DNA of 64,000 nt from Budorcas taxicolor (GCF_023091745.1 NC_068925.1:1178001-1242000); one strand, 5' to 3'; counted from the first letter of the stretch, positions 22,829 to 36,400 are shown. Notes: a model not told the origin generated them from the letters alone. Program-made: numbers and translations.

Positions 22829-24932
22829 GCGGTGTTGGGAAAAGAGGTTCCTCTGGAATGGACTGAGACATCTGGGGGACTCTTGGAATGGTGGCACGAC
22901 CCTGGAGTTCCTCTCGCCGTTCCTGTTGAGAGGGCCTCCTCTTGAGATGCGACGGGAACGCCGGGAACTCTTTCCCGACGAAGCAGGGAATGGATCCCTC
23001 ATCTCGAGCTACGAGGCGGAAACGGGGCTCCTTTGGATGTGGGCGGGACTCTCGTGATTCCTCTCGAGTGGAGACGGCTAGGTCGGGGAACTTCTTGATT
23101 TGCACCAAGGGTGTGAAGGAGCCTTTCGAAGTTCCAGAGGTGAGGTGTGATCAGCCTCGAGACGCCTCAGCGGAAATGGGCCTCATCTCGCCTGGAGGGG
23201 AGAACCTCCTGGATTTTCTCGAGTTACGGCAGGTCTTCTCGAGTTACGACGGGGACCTCAGGAACCCGCTCTGGTGGCCTCAGGAAAGGCCAGTCCCCAT
23301 GCGAGTTGCTAGGGGACCTCTCGGGATTCCTCTCCCGTCCATGCCGGGGCCTCAGTCCTTGTGTGGAGTCGGGGCCGGAACCTGAGGATTGCTCTCCAGT
23401 GTTGTCATGGATCTTGGGGTGCTTCTGAGTCTCCCCAGGGGAGTCAGGCCTCGTCTCGAGTGGGGGCATGCACGTGCGCTTTCCTCCCGAGCTGCAGCAG
23501 TAGTGTCACGCTTCCTGTCACGTGGATCAAGGGATCTGTGGCTTTCCCTCGAGGCTGTCCCTCGAGGCTTTCCCACGAGGCTTTCCCACAGGGCTGTGCC
23601 ACGTGCCACCTTGGTGTGAGTCAATCCTCGGCGTGAAAGACGAGCCGGTGAAGGGAAAAGAGGTTCCTCTGGAATGGACTGAGACATCTGGGGGACTCTT
23701 GTAATGCTGGCTCGACCCTGGAGTTCCTCTCGCCGTTCCTGTTGAGAGGGCCTCCTCTTGAGTTGCGACGGGAACGCCGGGAACTCTTTCCCGACGAAGC
23801 AGGGAAAGGATCCCTCATCTCGAGCTACGAGGCGGAAACGGGGCTCCTCTGGATGTGGGCGGGACCCTCGTGATTCCTCTCGAGTGGAGACGGGTATGTC
23901 GGGGAACGTCTTGATTTGCACCAAGGGTGTGAAGGACCCTTTCGAAGTTCCAGAGGGGAGGTGTGATCAGCCTCGAGACGCCTCAGCGGAAATGGGCCTC
24001 ATCTCGCCTGAAGGGGAGAACCTCCTGGATTTTCTCGAGTTGCGGCAGGTCTTCTCGAGTTACGACGGGGACCTCAGGGACCCGCTCTGGTGGCCTCAGG
24101 AAAGGCCAGTCCCCATGCGAGTTGCTAGGGGACCTCTCGGGATTCCTCTCCCGTCCATGCCGGGTCCTCAGTCCTTGTGTGGAGTCGGGGCCGGAACCTG
24201 AGGATTCCTCTCCAGGGTTGCCATGGATCTTGGGGTGCTTCTGAGTCTCCCCAGGGGAGTCAGGCCTCGTCTCGAGTGGGGGCATGCACGTGCGCTTTGC
24301 TCCCGAGCTGCAGCAGTAGTGTCACGCTTCCTGTCACGTGGATCAAGGGATCTGTGGCTTTCCCTCGAGGCTGTCCCTCGAGGCTTTCCCACGAGGCTTT
24401 CCCACAGGGCTGTGCCACGTGCCACCTTGGTGTGAGTCGATCCTCGGCGTGAAAGACGAGCCGGTGAAGGGAAAAGAGGTTCCTCTGGAATGGACTGAGA
24501 CATCTGGGGGACTCTTGGAATGCTGGCTCGACCCTGGAGTTCCTCTCGCCGTTCCTGTTGAGAGGGCCTCCTCTTGAGATGCGACGGGAACGCCGGGAAC
24601 TCTTTACCGACGAAGCAGGGAAAGGATCCCTCATCTCGAGCTACGAGGCGGAAACGGGGCTCCTCTGGATGTGGGCGGGACCCTCGTGATTCCTCTCGAG
24701 TGGAGACGGGTATGTCGGGGAACTTCTTGATTTGCACCAAGGGTGTGAAGGAGCCTTTCGAAGTTCCAGAGGTGAGGTGTGATCAGCCTCGAGACGCCTC
24801 AGCGGAAATGGGCCTCATCTCGCCTGGAGGGGAGAACCTCCTGGATTTTCTCGAGTTGCGGCAGGTCTTCTCGAGTTACGACGGGGACCTCAGGGACCCG
24901 CTCTGGTGGCCTCAGGAAAGGCCAGTCCCCAT
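22829..24932 (+). repeat. 3-mer higher-order duplication, copy 2
   Basis: This is the partner of 20381-22484, directly adjacent in register, so together they are two tandem copies of a 3-monomer unit. The same marker set is found at +2,448 bp. Private changes include gagttacggc near 23222 and tctttaccgacg near 24602, which indicate independent mutation since duplication. Confidence 0.85.
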
Positions 24933-27227
24933 GCGAGTTGCTAGGGGACCTCTCGGGATTCCTCTCCCGTCCATGCCGGGGCCTCAGTCCTTGTGTGGAG
25001 TCGGGGCCGGAACCTGAGGATTGCTCTCCAGTGTTGCCATGGATCGTGGGGTGCTTCTGAGTCTCCCCAGGGGAGTCAGGCCTCGTCTCGAGTGGGGGCA
25101 TGCACGTGCGCTTTCCTCCCGAGCTGCAGCAGTAGTGTCACGCTTCCTGTCACGTGGATCAAGGGATCTGTGGCTTTCCCTCGAGGCTGTCCCTCGAGGC
25201 TTTCCCACGAGGCTTTCCCACAGGGCTGTGCCACGTGCCACCTTGGTGTGAGTCGATCCTCGGCGTGAAAGACGAGCCGGTGAAGGGAAAAGAGGTTCCT
25301 CTGGAATGGACTGAGACATCTGGGGGACTCTTGGAATGCTGGCTCGACCCTGGAGTTCCTCTCGCCGTTCCTGTTGAGAGGGCCTCCTCTTGAGATGCGA
25401 CGGGAACGCCGGGAACTCTTTCCCGACGAAGCAGGGAAAGGATCCCTCATCTCGAGCTACGAGGCGGAAACGGGGCTCCTCTGGATGTGGGCGGGACCCT
25501 CGTGATTCCTCTCGAGTGGAGACGGGTATGTCGGGGAACGTCTTGATTTGCACCAAGGGTGTGAAGGACCCTTTCGAAGTTCCAGAGGGGAGGTGTGATC
25601 AGCCTCGAGACGCCTCAGCGGAAATGGGCCTCATCTCGCCTGGAGGGGAGAACCTCCTGGATTTTCTCGAGTTGCGGCAGGTCTTCTCGAGTTACGACGG
25701 GGACCTCAGGGACCCGCTCTGGTGGCCTCAGGAAAGGCCAGTCCCCATGCGAGTTGCTAGGGGACCTCTCGGGATTCCTCTCCCGTCCATGCCGGGGCCT
25801 CAGTCCTTGTGTGGAGTCGGGGCCGGAACCTGAGGATTGCTCTCCAGTGTTGCCATGGATCGTGGGGTGCTTCTGAGTCTCCCCAGGGGAGTCAGGCCTC
25901 GTCTCGAGTGGGGGCATGCACGTGCGCTTTCCTCCCGAGCTGCAGGAGTAGTGTCACGCTTCCTGTCACGTGGATCAAGGGATCTGTGGCTTTCCCTCGA
26001 GGCTGTCCCTCGAGGCTTTCCCACGAGGCTTTCCCACAGGGCTGTGCCACGTGCCACCTTGGTGTGAGTCGATCCTCGGCGTGAAAGACGAGCCGGTGAA
26101 GGGAAAAGAGGTTCCTCTGGAATGGACTGAGACATCTGGGGGACTCTTGGAATGCTGGCTCGACCCTGGAGTTCCTCTCGCCTTTCCTGTTGAGAGGGCC
26201 TCCTCTTGAGATGCGACGGGAACGCCGGGAAATCTTTCCCGACGAAGCAGGGAAAGGATCCCTCATCTCGAGCTACGAGGCGGAAACGGGGCTCCTCTGG
26301 ATGTGGGCGGGACCCTCGTGATTCCTCTCGAGTGGAGACGGGTATGTCGGGGAACTTCTTGATTTGCACCAAGGGTGTGAAGGAGCCTTTCGAAGTTCCA
26401 GAGGTGAGGTGTGATCAACCTCGAGACGCCTCAGCGGAAATGGGCCTCATCTCGCCTGGAGGGGAGAACCTCCTGGATTTTCTCGAGTTGCGGCAGGTCT
26501 TCTCGAGTTACGACGGGGACCTCAGGGACCCGCTCTGGTGGCCTCAGGAAAGGCCAGTCCCCATGCGAGTTGCTAGGGGACCTCTCGGGATTCCTCTCCC
26601 GTCCATGCCGGGGCCTCAGTCCTTGTGTGGAGTCGGGGCCGGAACCTGAGGATTGCTCTCCAGTGTTGCCATGGATCTTGGGGTGCTTCTGAGTCTCCCC
26701 AGGGGAGTCAGGCCTTGTCTCGAGTGGGGGCATGCACGTGCGCTTTCCTCCCGAGCTGCAGCAGTAGTGTCACGCTTCCTGTCACGTGGATCAAGGGATC
26801 TGTGGCTTTCCCTCGAGGCTGTCCCTCGAGGCTTTCCCACGAGGCTTTCCCACAGGGCTGTGCCACGTGCCACCTTGGTGTGAGTCGATCCTCGGCGTGA
26901 AAGACGAGCCGGTGAAGGGAAAAGAGGTTCCTCTGGAATGGACTGAGACATCTGGGGGACTCTTGGAATGGTGGCACGACCCTGGAGTTCCTCTCGCCGT
27001 TCCTGTTGAGAGGGCCTCCTCTTGAGATGCGACGGGAACGCCGGGAACTCTTTCCCGACGAAGCAGGGAAAGGATCCCTCATCTCGAGCTACGAGGCGGA
27101 AACGGGGCTCCTCTGGATGTGGGCGGGACCCTCGTGATTCCTCTCGAGTGGAGACGGGTATGTCGGGGAACGTCTTGATTTGCACCAAGGGTGTGAAGGA
27201 CCCTTTCGAAGTTCCAGAGGGGAGGTG

Positions 27228-28043
27228 TGATCAGCCTCGAGACGCCTCAGCGGAAATGGGCCTCATCTCGCCTGAAGGGGAGAACCTCCTGGATTTTCTC
27301 GAGTTGCGGCAGGTCTTCTCGAGTTACGACGGGGACCTCAGGGACCCGCTCTGGTGGCCTTAGGAAAGGCCAGTCCCCATGCGAGTTGCTAGGGGACCTC
27401 TCGGGATTCCTCTCCCGTCCATGCCGGGGCCTCAGTCCTTGTGTGGAGTCGGGGCCGGAACCTGAGGATTCCTCTCCAGTGTTGCCATGGATCTTGGGGT
27501 GCTTCTGAGTCTCCCCAGGGGAGTCAGGCCTCGTCTCGAGTGGGGGCATGCACGTGCGCTTTGCTCCCGAGCTGCAGCAGTAGTGTCACGCTTCCTGTCA
27601 CGTGGATCAAGGGATCTGTGGCTTTCCCTCGAGGCTGTCCCTCGAGGCTTTCCCACGAGGCTTTCCCACAGGGCTGTGCCACGTGCCACCTTGGTGTGAG
27701 TCGATCCTCGGCGTGGAAGACGAGCCGGTGAAGGGAAAAGAGGTTCCTCTGGAATGGACTGAGACATCTGGGGGACTCTTGGAATGGTGGCACGACCCTG
27801 GAGTTCCTCTCGCCGTTCCTGTTGAGAGGGCCTCCTCTTGAGATGCGACGGGAACGCCGGGAACTCTTTCCCGACGAAGCAGGGAAAGGATCCCTCATCT
27901 CGAGCTACGAGGCGGAAACGGGGCTCCTCTGGATGTGGGCGGGACTCTCGTGATTCCTCTCGAGTGGAGACGGCTAGGTCGGGGAACTTCTTGATTTGCA
28001 CCAAGGGTGTGAAGGACCCTTTCAAAGTTCCAGAGGGGGGGTG
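27228..28043 (+). repeat. Monomer with gcgtggaagacg variant (fourth occurrence)
   Basis: This is the last of four monomers (with those starting at 7645, 10909 and 16620) sharing gcgtggaagacg followed by gactctcgtg and gacggctagg. Intervals between them are 4, 7 and 13 monomers, so the type has been scattered rather than kept in a fixed period. It carries a ggccttagg change near 27357. Confidence 0.65.
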
Positions 28044-30200
28044 TGATCAGCCTCGAGACGCCTCAGCGGAAATGGGCCTCATCTCGCCTGGAGGGGAGAA
28101 CCTCCTGGATTTTCTCGAGTTGCGGCAGGTCTTCTCGAGTTACGACGGGGACCTCAGGGACCCGCTCTGGTGGCCTCAGGAAAGGCCAGTCCCCATGCGA
28201 GTTGCTAGGGGACCTCTCGGGATTCCTCTCCCGTCCATGGCGGGGCCTCAGTCCTTGTGTGGAGTCGGGGCCGGAACCTGAGGATTGCTCTCCAGTGTTG
28301 CCATGGATCTTGGGGTGCTTCTGAGTCTCCCCAGGGGAGTCAGGCCTCGTCTCGAGTGGGGGCATGCACGTGCGCTTTCCTCCCGAGCTGCAGCAGTAGT
28401 GTCACGCTTCCTGTCACGTGGATCAAGGGATCTGTGGCTTTCCCTCGAGGCTGTCCCTCGAGGCTTTCCCACGAGGCTTTCCCACAGGGCTGTGCCACGT
28501 GCCACCTTGGTGTGAGTCGATCCTCGGCGTGAAAGACGAGCCGGTGAAGGGAAAAGAGGTTCCTCTGGAATGGACTGAGACATCTGGGGGACTCTTGGAA
28601 TGGTGGCACGACCCTGGAGTTCCTCTCGCCGTTCCTGTTGAGAGGGCCTCCTCTTGAGATGCGACGGGAACGCCGGGAACTCTTTCCCGACGAAGCAGGG
28701 AAAGGATCCCTCATCTCGAGCTACGAGGCGGAAACGGGGCTCCTCTGGATGTGGGCGGGACCCTCGTGATTCCTCTCGAGTGGAGACGGGTATGTCGGGG
28801 AACATCTTGATTTGCACCAAGGGTGTGAAGGACCCTTTCGAAGTTCCAGAGGGGAGGTGTGATCAGCCTCGAGACGCCTCAGCGGAAATGGGCCTCATCT
28901 CGCCTGGAGGGGAGAACCTCCTGGATTTTCTCGAGTTGCGGCAGGTCTTCTCGAGTTACGACGGGTACCTCAGGGACCCGCTCTGGTGGCCTCAGGAAAG
29001 TCCAGTCCCCATGCGAGTTGCTAGGGGACCTCTCGGGATTCCTCTCCCGTCCATGCCGGGGCCTCAGTCCTTGTGTGGAGTCGGGGCCGGAACCTGAGGA
29101 TTCCTCTCCAGTGTTGCCATGGATCTTGGGGTGCTTCTGAGTCTCCCCAGGGGAGTCAGGCCTCGTCTCGAGTGGGGGCATGCACGTGCGCTTTCCTCCC
29201 GAGCTGCAGCAGTAGTGTCACGCTTCCTGTCACGTGGATCAAGGGATCTGTGGCTTTCCCTCGAGGCTGTCCCTCGAGGCTTTCCCACGAGGCTTTCCCA
29301 CAGGGCTGTGCCACGTGCCACCTTGGTGTGAGTCGATCCTCGGCGTGAAAGACGAGCCGGTGAAGGGAAAAGAGGTTCCTCTGGAATGGACTGAGACATC
29401 TGGGGGACTCTTGGAATGCTGGCTCGACCCTGGATTTCCTCTCGCCGTTCCTGTTGAGAGGGCCTCCTCTTGAGATGCGACGGGAACGCGGGGAACTCTT
29501 TCCCGACGAAGCAGGGAAAGGATCCCTCATCTCGAGCTACGAGGCGGAAACGGGGCTCCTCTGGATGTGGGCGGGACCCTCGTGATTCCTCTCGAGTGGA
29601 GACGGGTATGTCGGGGAACTTCTTGATTTGCACCAAGGGTGTGAAGGAGCCTTTCGAAGTTCCAGAGGTGAGGTGTGATCAGCCTCGAGACGCCTCAGCG
29701 GAAATGGGCCTCATCTCGCCTGGAGGGGAGAACCTCCTGGATTTTCTCGAGTTGCGGCAGGTCTTCTCGAGTTACGACGGGGACCTCAGGGACCCGCTCT
29801 GGTGGCCTCAGGAAAGGCCAGTCCCCATGCGAGTTGCTAGGGGACCTCTCGGGATTCCTCTCCCGTCCATGCCGGGGCCTCAGTCCTTGTGTGGAGTCGG
29901 GGCCGGAACCTGAGGATTGCTCTCCAGTGTTGCCATGGATCGTGGGGTGCTTCTGAGTCTCCCCAGGGGAGTCAGGCCTCGTCTCGAGTGGGGGCATGCA
30001 CGTGCGCTTTCCTCCCGAGCTGCAGCAGTAGTGTCACGCTTCCTGTCACGTGGATCAAGGGATCTGTGGCTTTCCCTCGAGGCTGTCCCTTGAGGCTTTC
30101 CCACGAGGCTTTCCCACAGGGCTGTGCCACGTGCCACCTTGGTGTGAGTCGATCCTCGGCGTGAAAGACGAGCCGGTGAAGGGAAAAGAGGTTCCTCTGG

Positions 30201-33200
30201 AAAGGACTGAGACACCTGGGGGACTCTTGGAATGGTGGCACGACCCTGGAGTTCCTCTCGCCGTTCCTGTTGAGAGGGCCTCCTCTTGAGATGCGACGGG
30301 AACGCCGGGAACTCTTTCCCGACGAAGAAGGGAAAGGATCCCTCATCTCGAGCTAAGTGGTGGAAACGGGGCTCCTCTGGATGTGGGCGGGACTCTCGTG
30401 ATTCCTCTCGAGTGGAGACGGCTAGGTCGGGGAACTTCTTGATTTGCACCAAGGGTGTGAAAGACCCTTTCGAAGTTCCAGAGGTGAGGTGTGAATAGCC
30501 TCGAGAAGCCTCAGCGGAAATGGGCCTCATCTCGCCTGGAGGGGAGAACCTCCTGGATTTTCTCGAGTTGCGGCAGGTCTTCTCGAGTTACGACGGGGAC
30601 CTCAGGGACCCGCTCTGGTGGCCTCAGGAAAGGCCAGTCCCCATGTGAGTTGCTAGGGGACCTCTCGGGATTCCTCTCCCGTCCATGCCGGGGCCTCAGT
30701 CCTTGTGTGGAGTCGGGGCCGGAACCTGAGGATTCCTCTCCAGTGTTGCCATGGATCTTGGGGTGCTTCTGAGTCTCCCCAGGGGAGTCAGGCCTCGTCT
30801 CGAGTGGGGGCATGCACGTGCGCTTTCCTCCCGAGCTGCAGCAGTAGTGTCACGCTTCCTGTCACGTGGATCAATGGATCTGTGGCTTTCCCTCGAGGCT
30901 GTCCCTCGAGGCTTTCCCACGAGGCTTTCCCACAGGGCTGTGCCACGTGCCACCTTGGTGTGAGTCGATCCTCGGCGTGAAAGACGAGCCGGTGAAGGGA
31001 AAAGAGGTTCCTCTGGAATGGACTGAGACATCTGGGGGACTCTTGGAATGGTGGCACGAACCTGGAGTTCCTCTCGCCGGTCCTGTTGAGAGGGCGTCCT
31101 CTTGAGATGCGACGGGAAGGCCGGGAACTCTTTCCCGACGAAGCAGGGAAAGGATCCCTCATCTCGAGCTACGAGGCGGAAACGGGACTCCTCTGGATGT
31201 GGGCGGGACCCTCGTGATTCCTCTCGAGTGGAGACGGGTATGTCGGGGAACTTCTTGATTTGCACCAAGGGTGTGAAGGACCCTTTCGGAGTTCCAGAGG
31301 TGAGGTGTGATCAGCTTCGAGACGCCCCAGCGGAAATGGGCCTCAACTCGCCTGGAGGGGAGAACCTCCTGGATTTTCTCGAGTTGCGGCAGGTCTTCTC
31401 GAGTTACGACGGGGACCTCAGGGACCCGCTCTGGTGGCATTAGGAAAGGCCAGTCCCCATGCGAGTTGCTAGGGGACCTCTCGGGATTCCTCTCCCGTCC
31501 ATGCCGGGGCCTCAGTCCTTGTGTGGAGTCGGGGCCGGAACCTGAGGATTGCTCACCAGTGTTGCCATGGATCTTGGGGTGCTTCTGAGTCTCCCCAGGG
31601 GAGTCAGGCCTCGTCTCGAGTGGGGGCATGCACGTGCGCTTTCCTCCCGAGCTGCAGCAGTAGTGTCACGCTTCCTGTCACGTGTATCAAGGGATCTGTG
31701 GCTTTCCCTCGAGGCTGTCCCTCGAGGCTTTCCCACGAAGCTTTCCCACAGGGCTGTGCTACGTGCCACCTTTGTGTGAGTCGATCATCGGCGTGAAAGA
31801 CGAGCCGGTGAAGGGAAAAGAGGTTCCTCTGGAATGGACTGAGACATCTGGGGGACTCTTGGAATGGTGGCACGACCCTGGAGTTCCTCTCGCCGTTCCT
31901 GTTGAGAGGGCCTCCTCTTGAGATGCGACGGGAACGCCGGGAAATCTTTCCCGATGAAGCAGGGAAAGGATCCCTCATCTCGAGCTACGAGGCGGAAACG
32001 GGGCTCCTCTGGATGTGGGCGGGACTCTCGTGATTCCTCTCGAGTGGAGACGGCTAGGTCGGGGAACTTCTTGATTTGCACCAAGGGTGTGAAGGACCCT
32101 TTCGAAGTTCCAGAGGTGAGGTGTGATCAGCCTCGAGACGCCTCAGCGGAAATGGGCCTCATCTCGCCTGGAGGGGAGAACCTCCTGGATTTTCTCGAGT
32201 TGCGGCAGGTCTTCTCGAGTTACGACGGGGACCTCAGGGACCCGCTCTGGTGGCCTCAGGAAAGGCCAGTCCCCATGCGTGTTGCTAGGGGACCTCTCGG
32301 GATTCCTCTCCCGTCCATGCCGGGGCCTCAGTCCTTGTGTGGAGTCGGGGCCGGAACCTGAGGATTCCTCTCCAGTGTTGCCATGGATCTTGGGGTGCTT
32401 CTGAGTCTCCCCAGGGGAGTCAGGCCTCGTCTCGAGTGGGGGCATGCACGTGCGCTTTCCTCCCGAGCTGCAGCGGTAGTGTCACGCTTCCTGTCACGTG
32501 GATCAAGGGATCTGTGGCTTTCCCTCGAGGCTGTCCCTCGAGGCTTTCCCACGAGGCTTTCCCACAGGGCTGTGCCACGTGCCACCTTGGTGTGAGTCGA
32601 TCCTCGGCGTGAAAGACGAGCCGGTGAAGGGAAAAGAGGTTCCTCTGGAATGGACTGAGACATCTGGGGGACTCTTGGAATGGTGGCACGACCCTGGAGT
32701 TCCTCTCGCCGTTCCTGTTGAGAGGGCCTCCTCTTGAGATGTGACGGGAACGCCGGGAACTCTTTCCCGACGAAGCAGGGAAAGGATCCCTCATCTCGAG
32801 CTACGAGGCGGAAACGGGGCTCCTCTGGATGTGGGTGGGACCCTCGTGATTCCTCTCGAGTGGAGACGGGTATGTCGGGGAACTTCTTGATTTGCACCAA
32901 GGGTGTGAAGGAGCCTTTCGAAGTGCCAGAGGTGAGGTGTGATCAGCCACGAGACGCCTCAGCGGAAATGGGCCTCATCTCGCCTGGAGGGGAGAACCTC
33001 CTGGATTTTCTCGAGTTGCGGCAGGTCTTCTCGAGTTACGACGGGGTCCTCAGGGACCCGCTCTGGTGGCCTCAGGAAAGGCCAGTCCCCATGCGAGTTG
33101 CTAGGGGACCTCTCGGGATTCCTCTCCCGTCCATGCCGGGGCCTCAGTCCTTGTGTGGAGTCGGGGCCGGAACCTGAGGATTGCTCTCCAGTGTTGCCAT

Positions 33201-33464
33201 GGATCTAGGGGTGCTTCTGAGTCTCCCCAGGGGAGTCAGGCCTCGTCTCGAGTGGGGGCATGCACGTGCGCTTTCCTCCCGAGCTGCAGCAGTAGTGTCA
33301 CGCTTCCTGTCACGTGGATCAAGGGATCTGTGGCTTTCCCTCGAGGCTGTCCCTCGAGGCTTTCCCACGAGGCTTTCCCACAGGGCTGTGCCACGTGCCA
33401 CCTTGGTGTGAGTCGATCCTCGGCGTGAAAGACGAGCCGGTGAAGGGAAAAGAGGTTCCTCTGG
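30201..33464 (+). repeat. 4-mer higher-order repeat, copy 1 (3,264 bp)
   Basis: This four-monomer unit is followed in tandem by a near-identical copy. Diagnostic variants, each repeated at +3,264 bp, are aaaggactgag (30201), gacgaagaaggg (30321), gagctaag (30350), gtgaatagcc (30491, abolishing the TGATCA site), ccatgtgag (30641), cagcttcgag (31313), cctcaactcgcc (31342), gtggcattagg (31434), gctcaccag (31551), cgtgtatcaag (31681), cacgaagc (31736), gatcatcgg (31783), cgtgttgct (32278), gcagcggtag (32470), gggtgggacc (32834), gaagtgccag (32920) and ggggtcctc (33044). The two copies differ by about a dozen bases by eye. Confidence 0.9.
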
Positions 33465-36400
33465 AAAGGACTGAGACAGCTGGGGGACTCTTGGAATGGT
33501 GGCACGACCCTGGAGTTCCTCTCGCCGTTCCTGTTGAGAGGGCCTCCTCTTGAGATGCGACGGGAACGCCGGGAACTCTTTCCCGACGAAGAAGGGAAAG
33601 GATCCCTCATCTCGAGCTAAGAGGCGGAAACGGGGCTCCTCTGGATGTGGGCGGGACTCTCGTGATTCCTCTCGAGTGGAGACGGCTAGGTCGGGGAACT
33701 TCTTGATTTGCACCAAGGGTGTGAAAGACCCTTTCGAAGTTCCAGAGGTGAGGTGTGAATAGCCTCGAGAAGCCTCAGCGGAAATGGGCCTCATCTCGCC
33801 TGGAGGGGAGAACCTCCTGGATTTTCTCGAGTTGCGGCAGGTCTTCTCGAGTTACGACGGGGACCTCAGGGACCCGCTCTGGTGGCCTCAGGAAAGGCCA
33901 GTCCCCATGTGAGTTGCTAGGGGACCTCTCGGGATTCCTCTCCCGTCCATGCCGGGGCCTCAGTCCTTGTGTGGAGTCGGGGCCGGAACCTGAGGATTCC
34001 TCTCCAGTGTTGCCATGGATCTTGGGGTGCTTCTGAGTCTCCCCAGGGGAGTCAGGCCTCGTCTCGAGTGGGGGCATGCACGTGCGCTTTCCTCCCGAGC
34101 TGCAGCAGTAGTGTCACGCTTCCTGTCACGTGGATCAAGGGATCTGTGGCTTTCCCTCGAGGCTGTCCCTCGAGGCTTTCCCACGAGGCTTTCCCACAGG
34201 GCTGTGCCACGTGCCACCTTGGTGTGAGTCGATCCTCGGCGTGAAAGACGAGCCGGTGAAGGGAAAAGAGGTTCCTCTGGAATGGACTGAGACATCTGGG
34301 GGACTCTTGGAATGGTGGCACGAACCTGGAGTTCCTCTCGCCGGTCCTGTTGAGAGGGCGTCCTCTTGAGATGCGACGGGAAGGCCGGGAACTCTTTCCC
34401 GACGAAGCAGGGAAAGGATCCCTCATCTCGAGCTACGAGGCGGAAACGGGACTCCTCTGGATGTGGGCGGGACCCTCGTGATTCCTCTCGAGTGGAGACG
34501 GGTATGTCGGGGAACTTCTTGATTTGCACCAAGGGTGTGAAGGACCCTTTCGGAGTTCCAGAGGTGAGGTGTGATCAGCTTCGAGACGCCCCAGCGGAAA
34601 TGGGCCTCAACTCGCCTGGAGGGGAGAACCTCCTGGATTTTCTCGAGTTGCGGCAGGTCTTCTCGAGTTACGACGGGGACCTCAGGGACCCGCTCTGGTG
34701 GCATTAGGAAAGGCCAGTCCCCATGCGAGTTGCTAGGGGACCTCTCGGGATTCCTCTCCCGTCCATGCCGGGGCCTCAGTCCTTGTGTGGAGTCGGGGCC
34801 GGAACCTGAGGATTGCTCACCAGTGTTGCCATGGATCTTGGGGTGCTTCTGAGTCTCCCCAGGGGAGTCAGGCCTCGTCTCGAGTGGGGGCATGCACGTG
34901 CGCTTTCCTCCCGAGCTGCAGCAGTAGTGTCACGCTTCCTGTCACGTGTATCAAGGGATCTGTGGCTTTCCCTCGAGGCTGTCCCTCGAGGCTTTCCCAC
35001 GAAGCTTTCCCACAGGGCTGTGCTACGTGCCACCTTGGTGTGAGTCGATCATCGGCGTGAAAGACGAGCCGGTGAAGGGAAAAGAGGTTCCTCTGGAATG
35101 GACTGAGACATCTGGGGGACTCTTGGAATGGTGGCACGACCCTGGAGTTCCTCTCGCCGTTCCTGTTGAGAGGGCCTCCTCTTGAGATGCGACGGGAACG
35201 CCGGGAAATCTTTCCCGACGAAGCAGGGAAAGGATCCCTCATCTCGAGCTACGAGGCGGAAACGGGGCTCCTCTGGATGTGGGCGGGACTCTCGTGATTC
35301 CTCTCGAGTGGAGACGGCTAGGTCGGGGAACTTCTTGATTTGCACCAAGGGTGTGAAGGACCCTTTCGAAGTTCCAGAGGTGAGGTGTGATCAGCCTCGA
35401 GACACCTCAGCGGAAATGGGCCTCATCTCGCCTGGAGGGGAGAACCTCCTGGATTTTCTCGAGTTGCGGCAGGTCTTCTCGAGTTACGACGGGGACCTCA
35501 GGGACCCGCTCTGGTGGCCTCAGGAAAGGCCAGTCCCCATGCGTGTTGCTAGGGGACCTCTCGGGATTCCTCTCCCGTCCATGCCGGGGCCTCAGTCCTT
35601 GTGTGGAGTCGGGGCCGGAACCTGAGGATTCCTCTCCAGTGTTGCCATGGATCTTGGGGTGCTTCTGAGTCTCCCCAGGGGAGTCAGGCCTCGTCTCGAG
35701 TGGGGGCATGCACGTGCGCTTTCCTCCCGAGCTGCAGCGGTAGTGTCACGCTTCCTGTCACGTGGATCAAGGGATCTGTGGCTTTCCCTCGAGGCTGTCC
35801 CTCGAGGCTTTCCCACGAGGCTTTCCCACAGGGCTGTGCCACGTGCCACCTTGGTGTGAGTCGATCCTCGGCGTGAAAGACGAGCCGGTGAAGGGAAAAG
35901 AGGTTCCTCTGGAATGGACTGAGACATCTGGGGGACTCTTGGAATGGTGGCACGACCCTGGAGTTCCTCTCGCCGTTCCTGTTGAGAGGGCCTCCTCTTG
36001 AGATGCGACGGGAACGCCGGGAACTCTTTCCCGACGAAGCAGGGAAAGGATCCCTCATCTCGAGCTACGAGGCGGAAACGGGGCTCCTCTGGATGTGGGT
36101 GGGACCCTCGTGATTCCTCTCGAGTGGAGACGGGTATGTCGGGGAACTTCTTGATTTGCACCAAGGGTGTGAAGGACCCTTTCGAAGTGCCAGAGGTGAG
36201 GTGTGATCAGCCTCGAGACGCCTCAGCGGAAATGGGCCTCATCTCGCCTGGAGGGGAGAACCTCCTGGATTTTCTCGAGTTGCGGCAGGTCTTCTCGAGT
36301 TACGACGGGGTCCTCAGGGACCCGCTCTGGTGGCCTCAGGAAAGGCCAGTCCCCATGCGAGTTGCTAGTGGACCTCTCGGGATTCCTCTCCCGTCCATGC

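Larger units (their letters stand above)
1119..29675 (+). repeat. Left satellite domain: mosaic of monomer types
   Basis: Monomers here interleave several haplotypes. A ctggctcgac form (against gtggcacgac) occurs in 17 monomers, for example near 1679, 4125, 4941, 6571, 9835 and 12283, and last near 29420; the copy near 15547 reads ctggctccac. The aacgtcttg, cctgaaggggag and ccagaggggagg forms also occur only in this part, last near 27172, 27272 and 28850 respectively. None of these four variants is seen further right. A gcgtggaagacg form recurs near 8128, 11392, 17103 and 27712. It travels with gactctcgtg and with ctttgaaag (or ctttcaaag) downstream. Confidence 0.8.
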
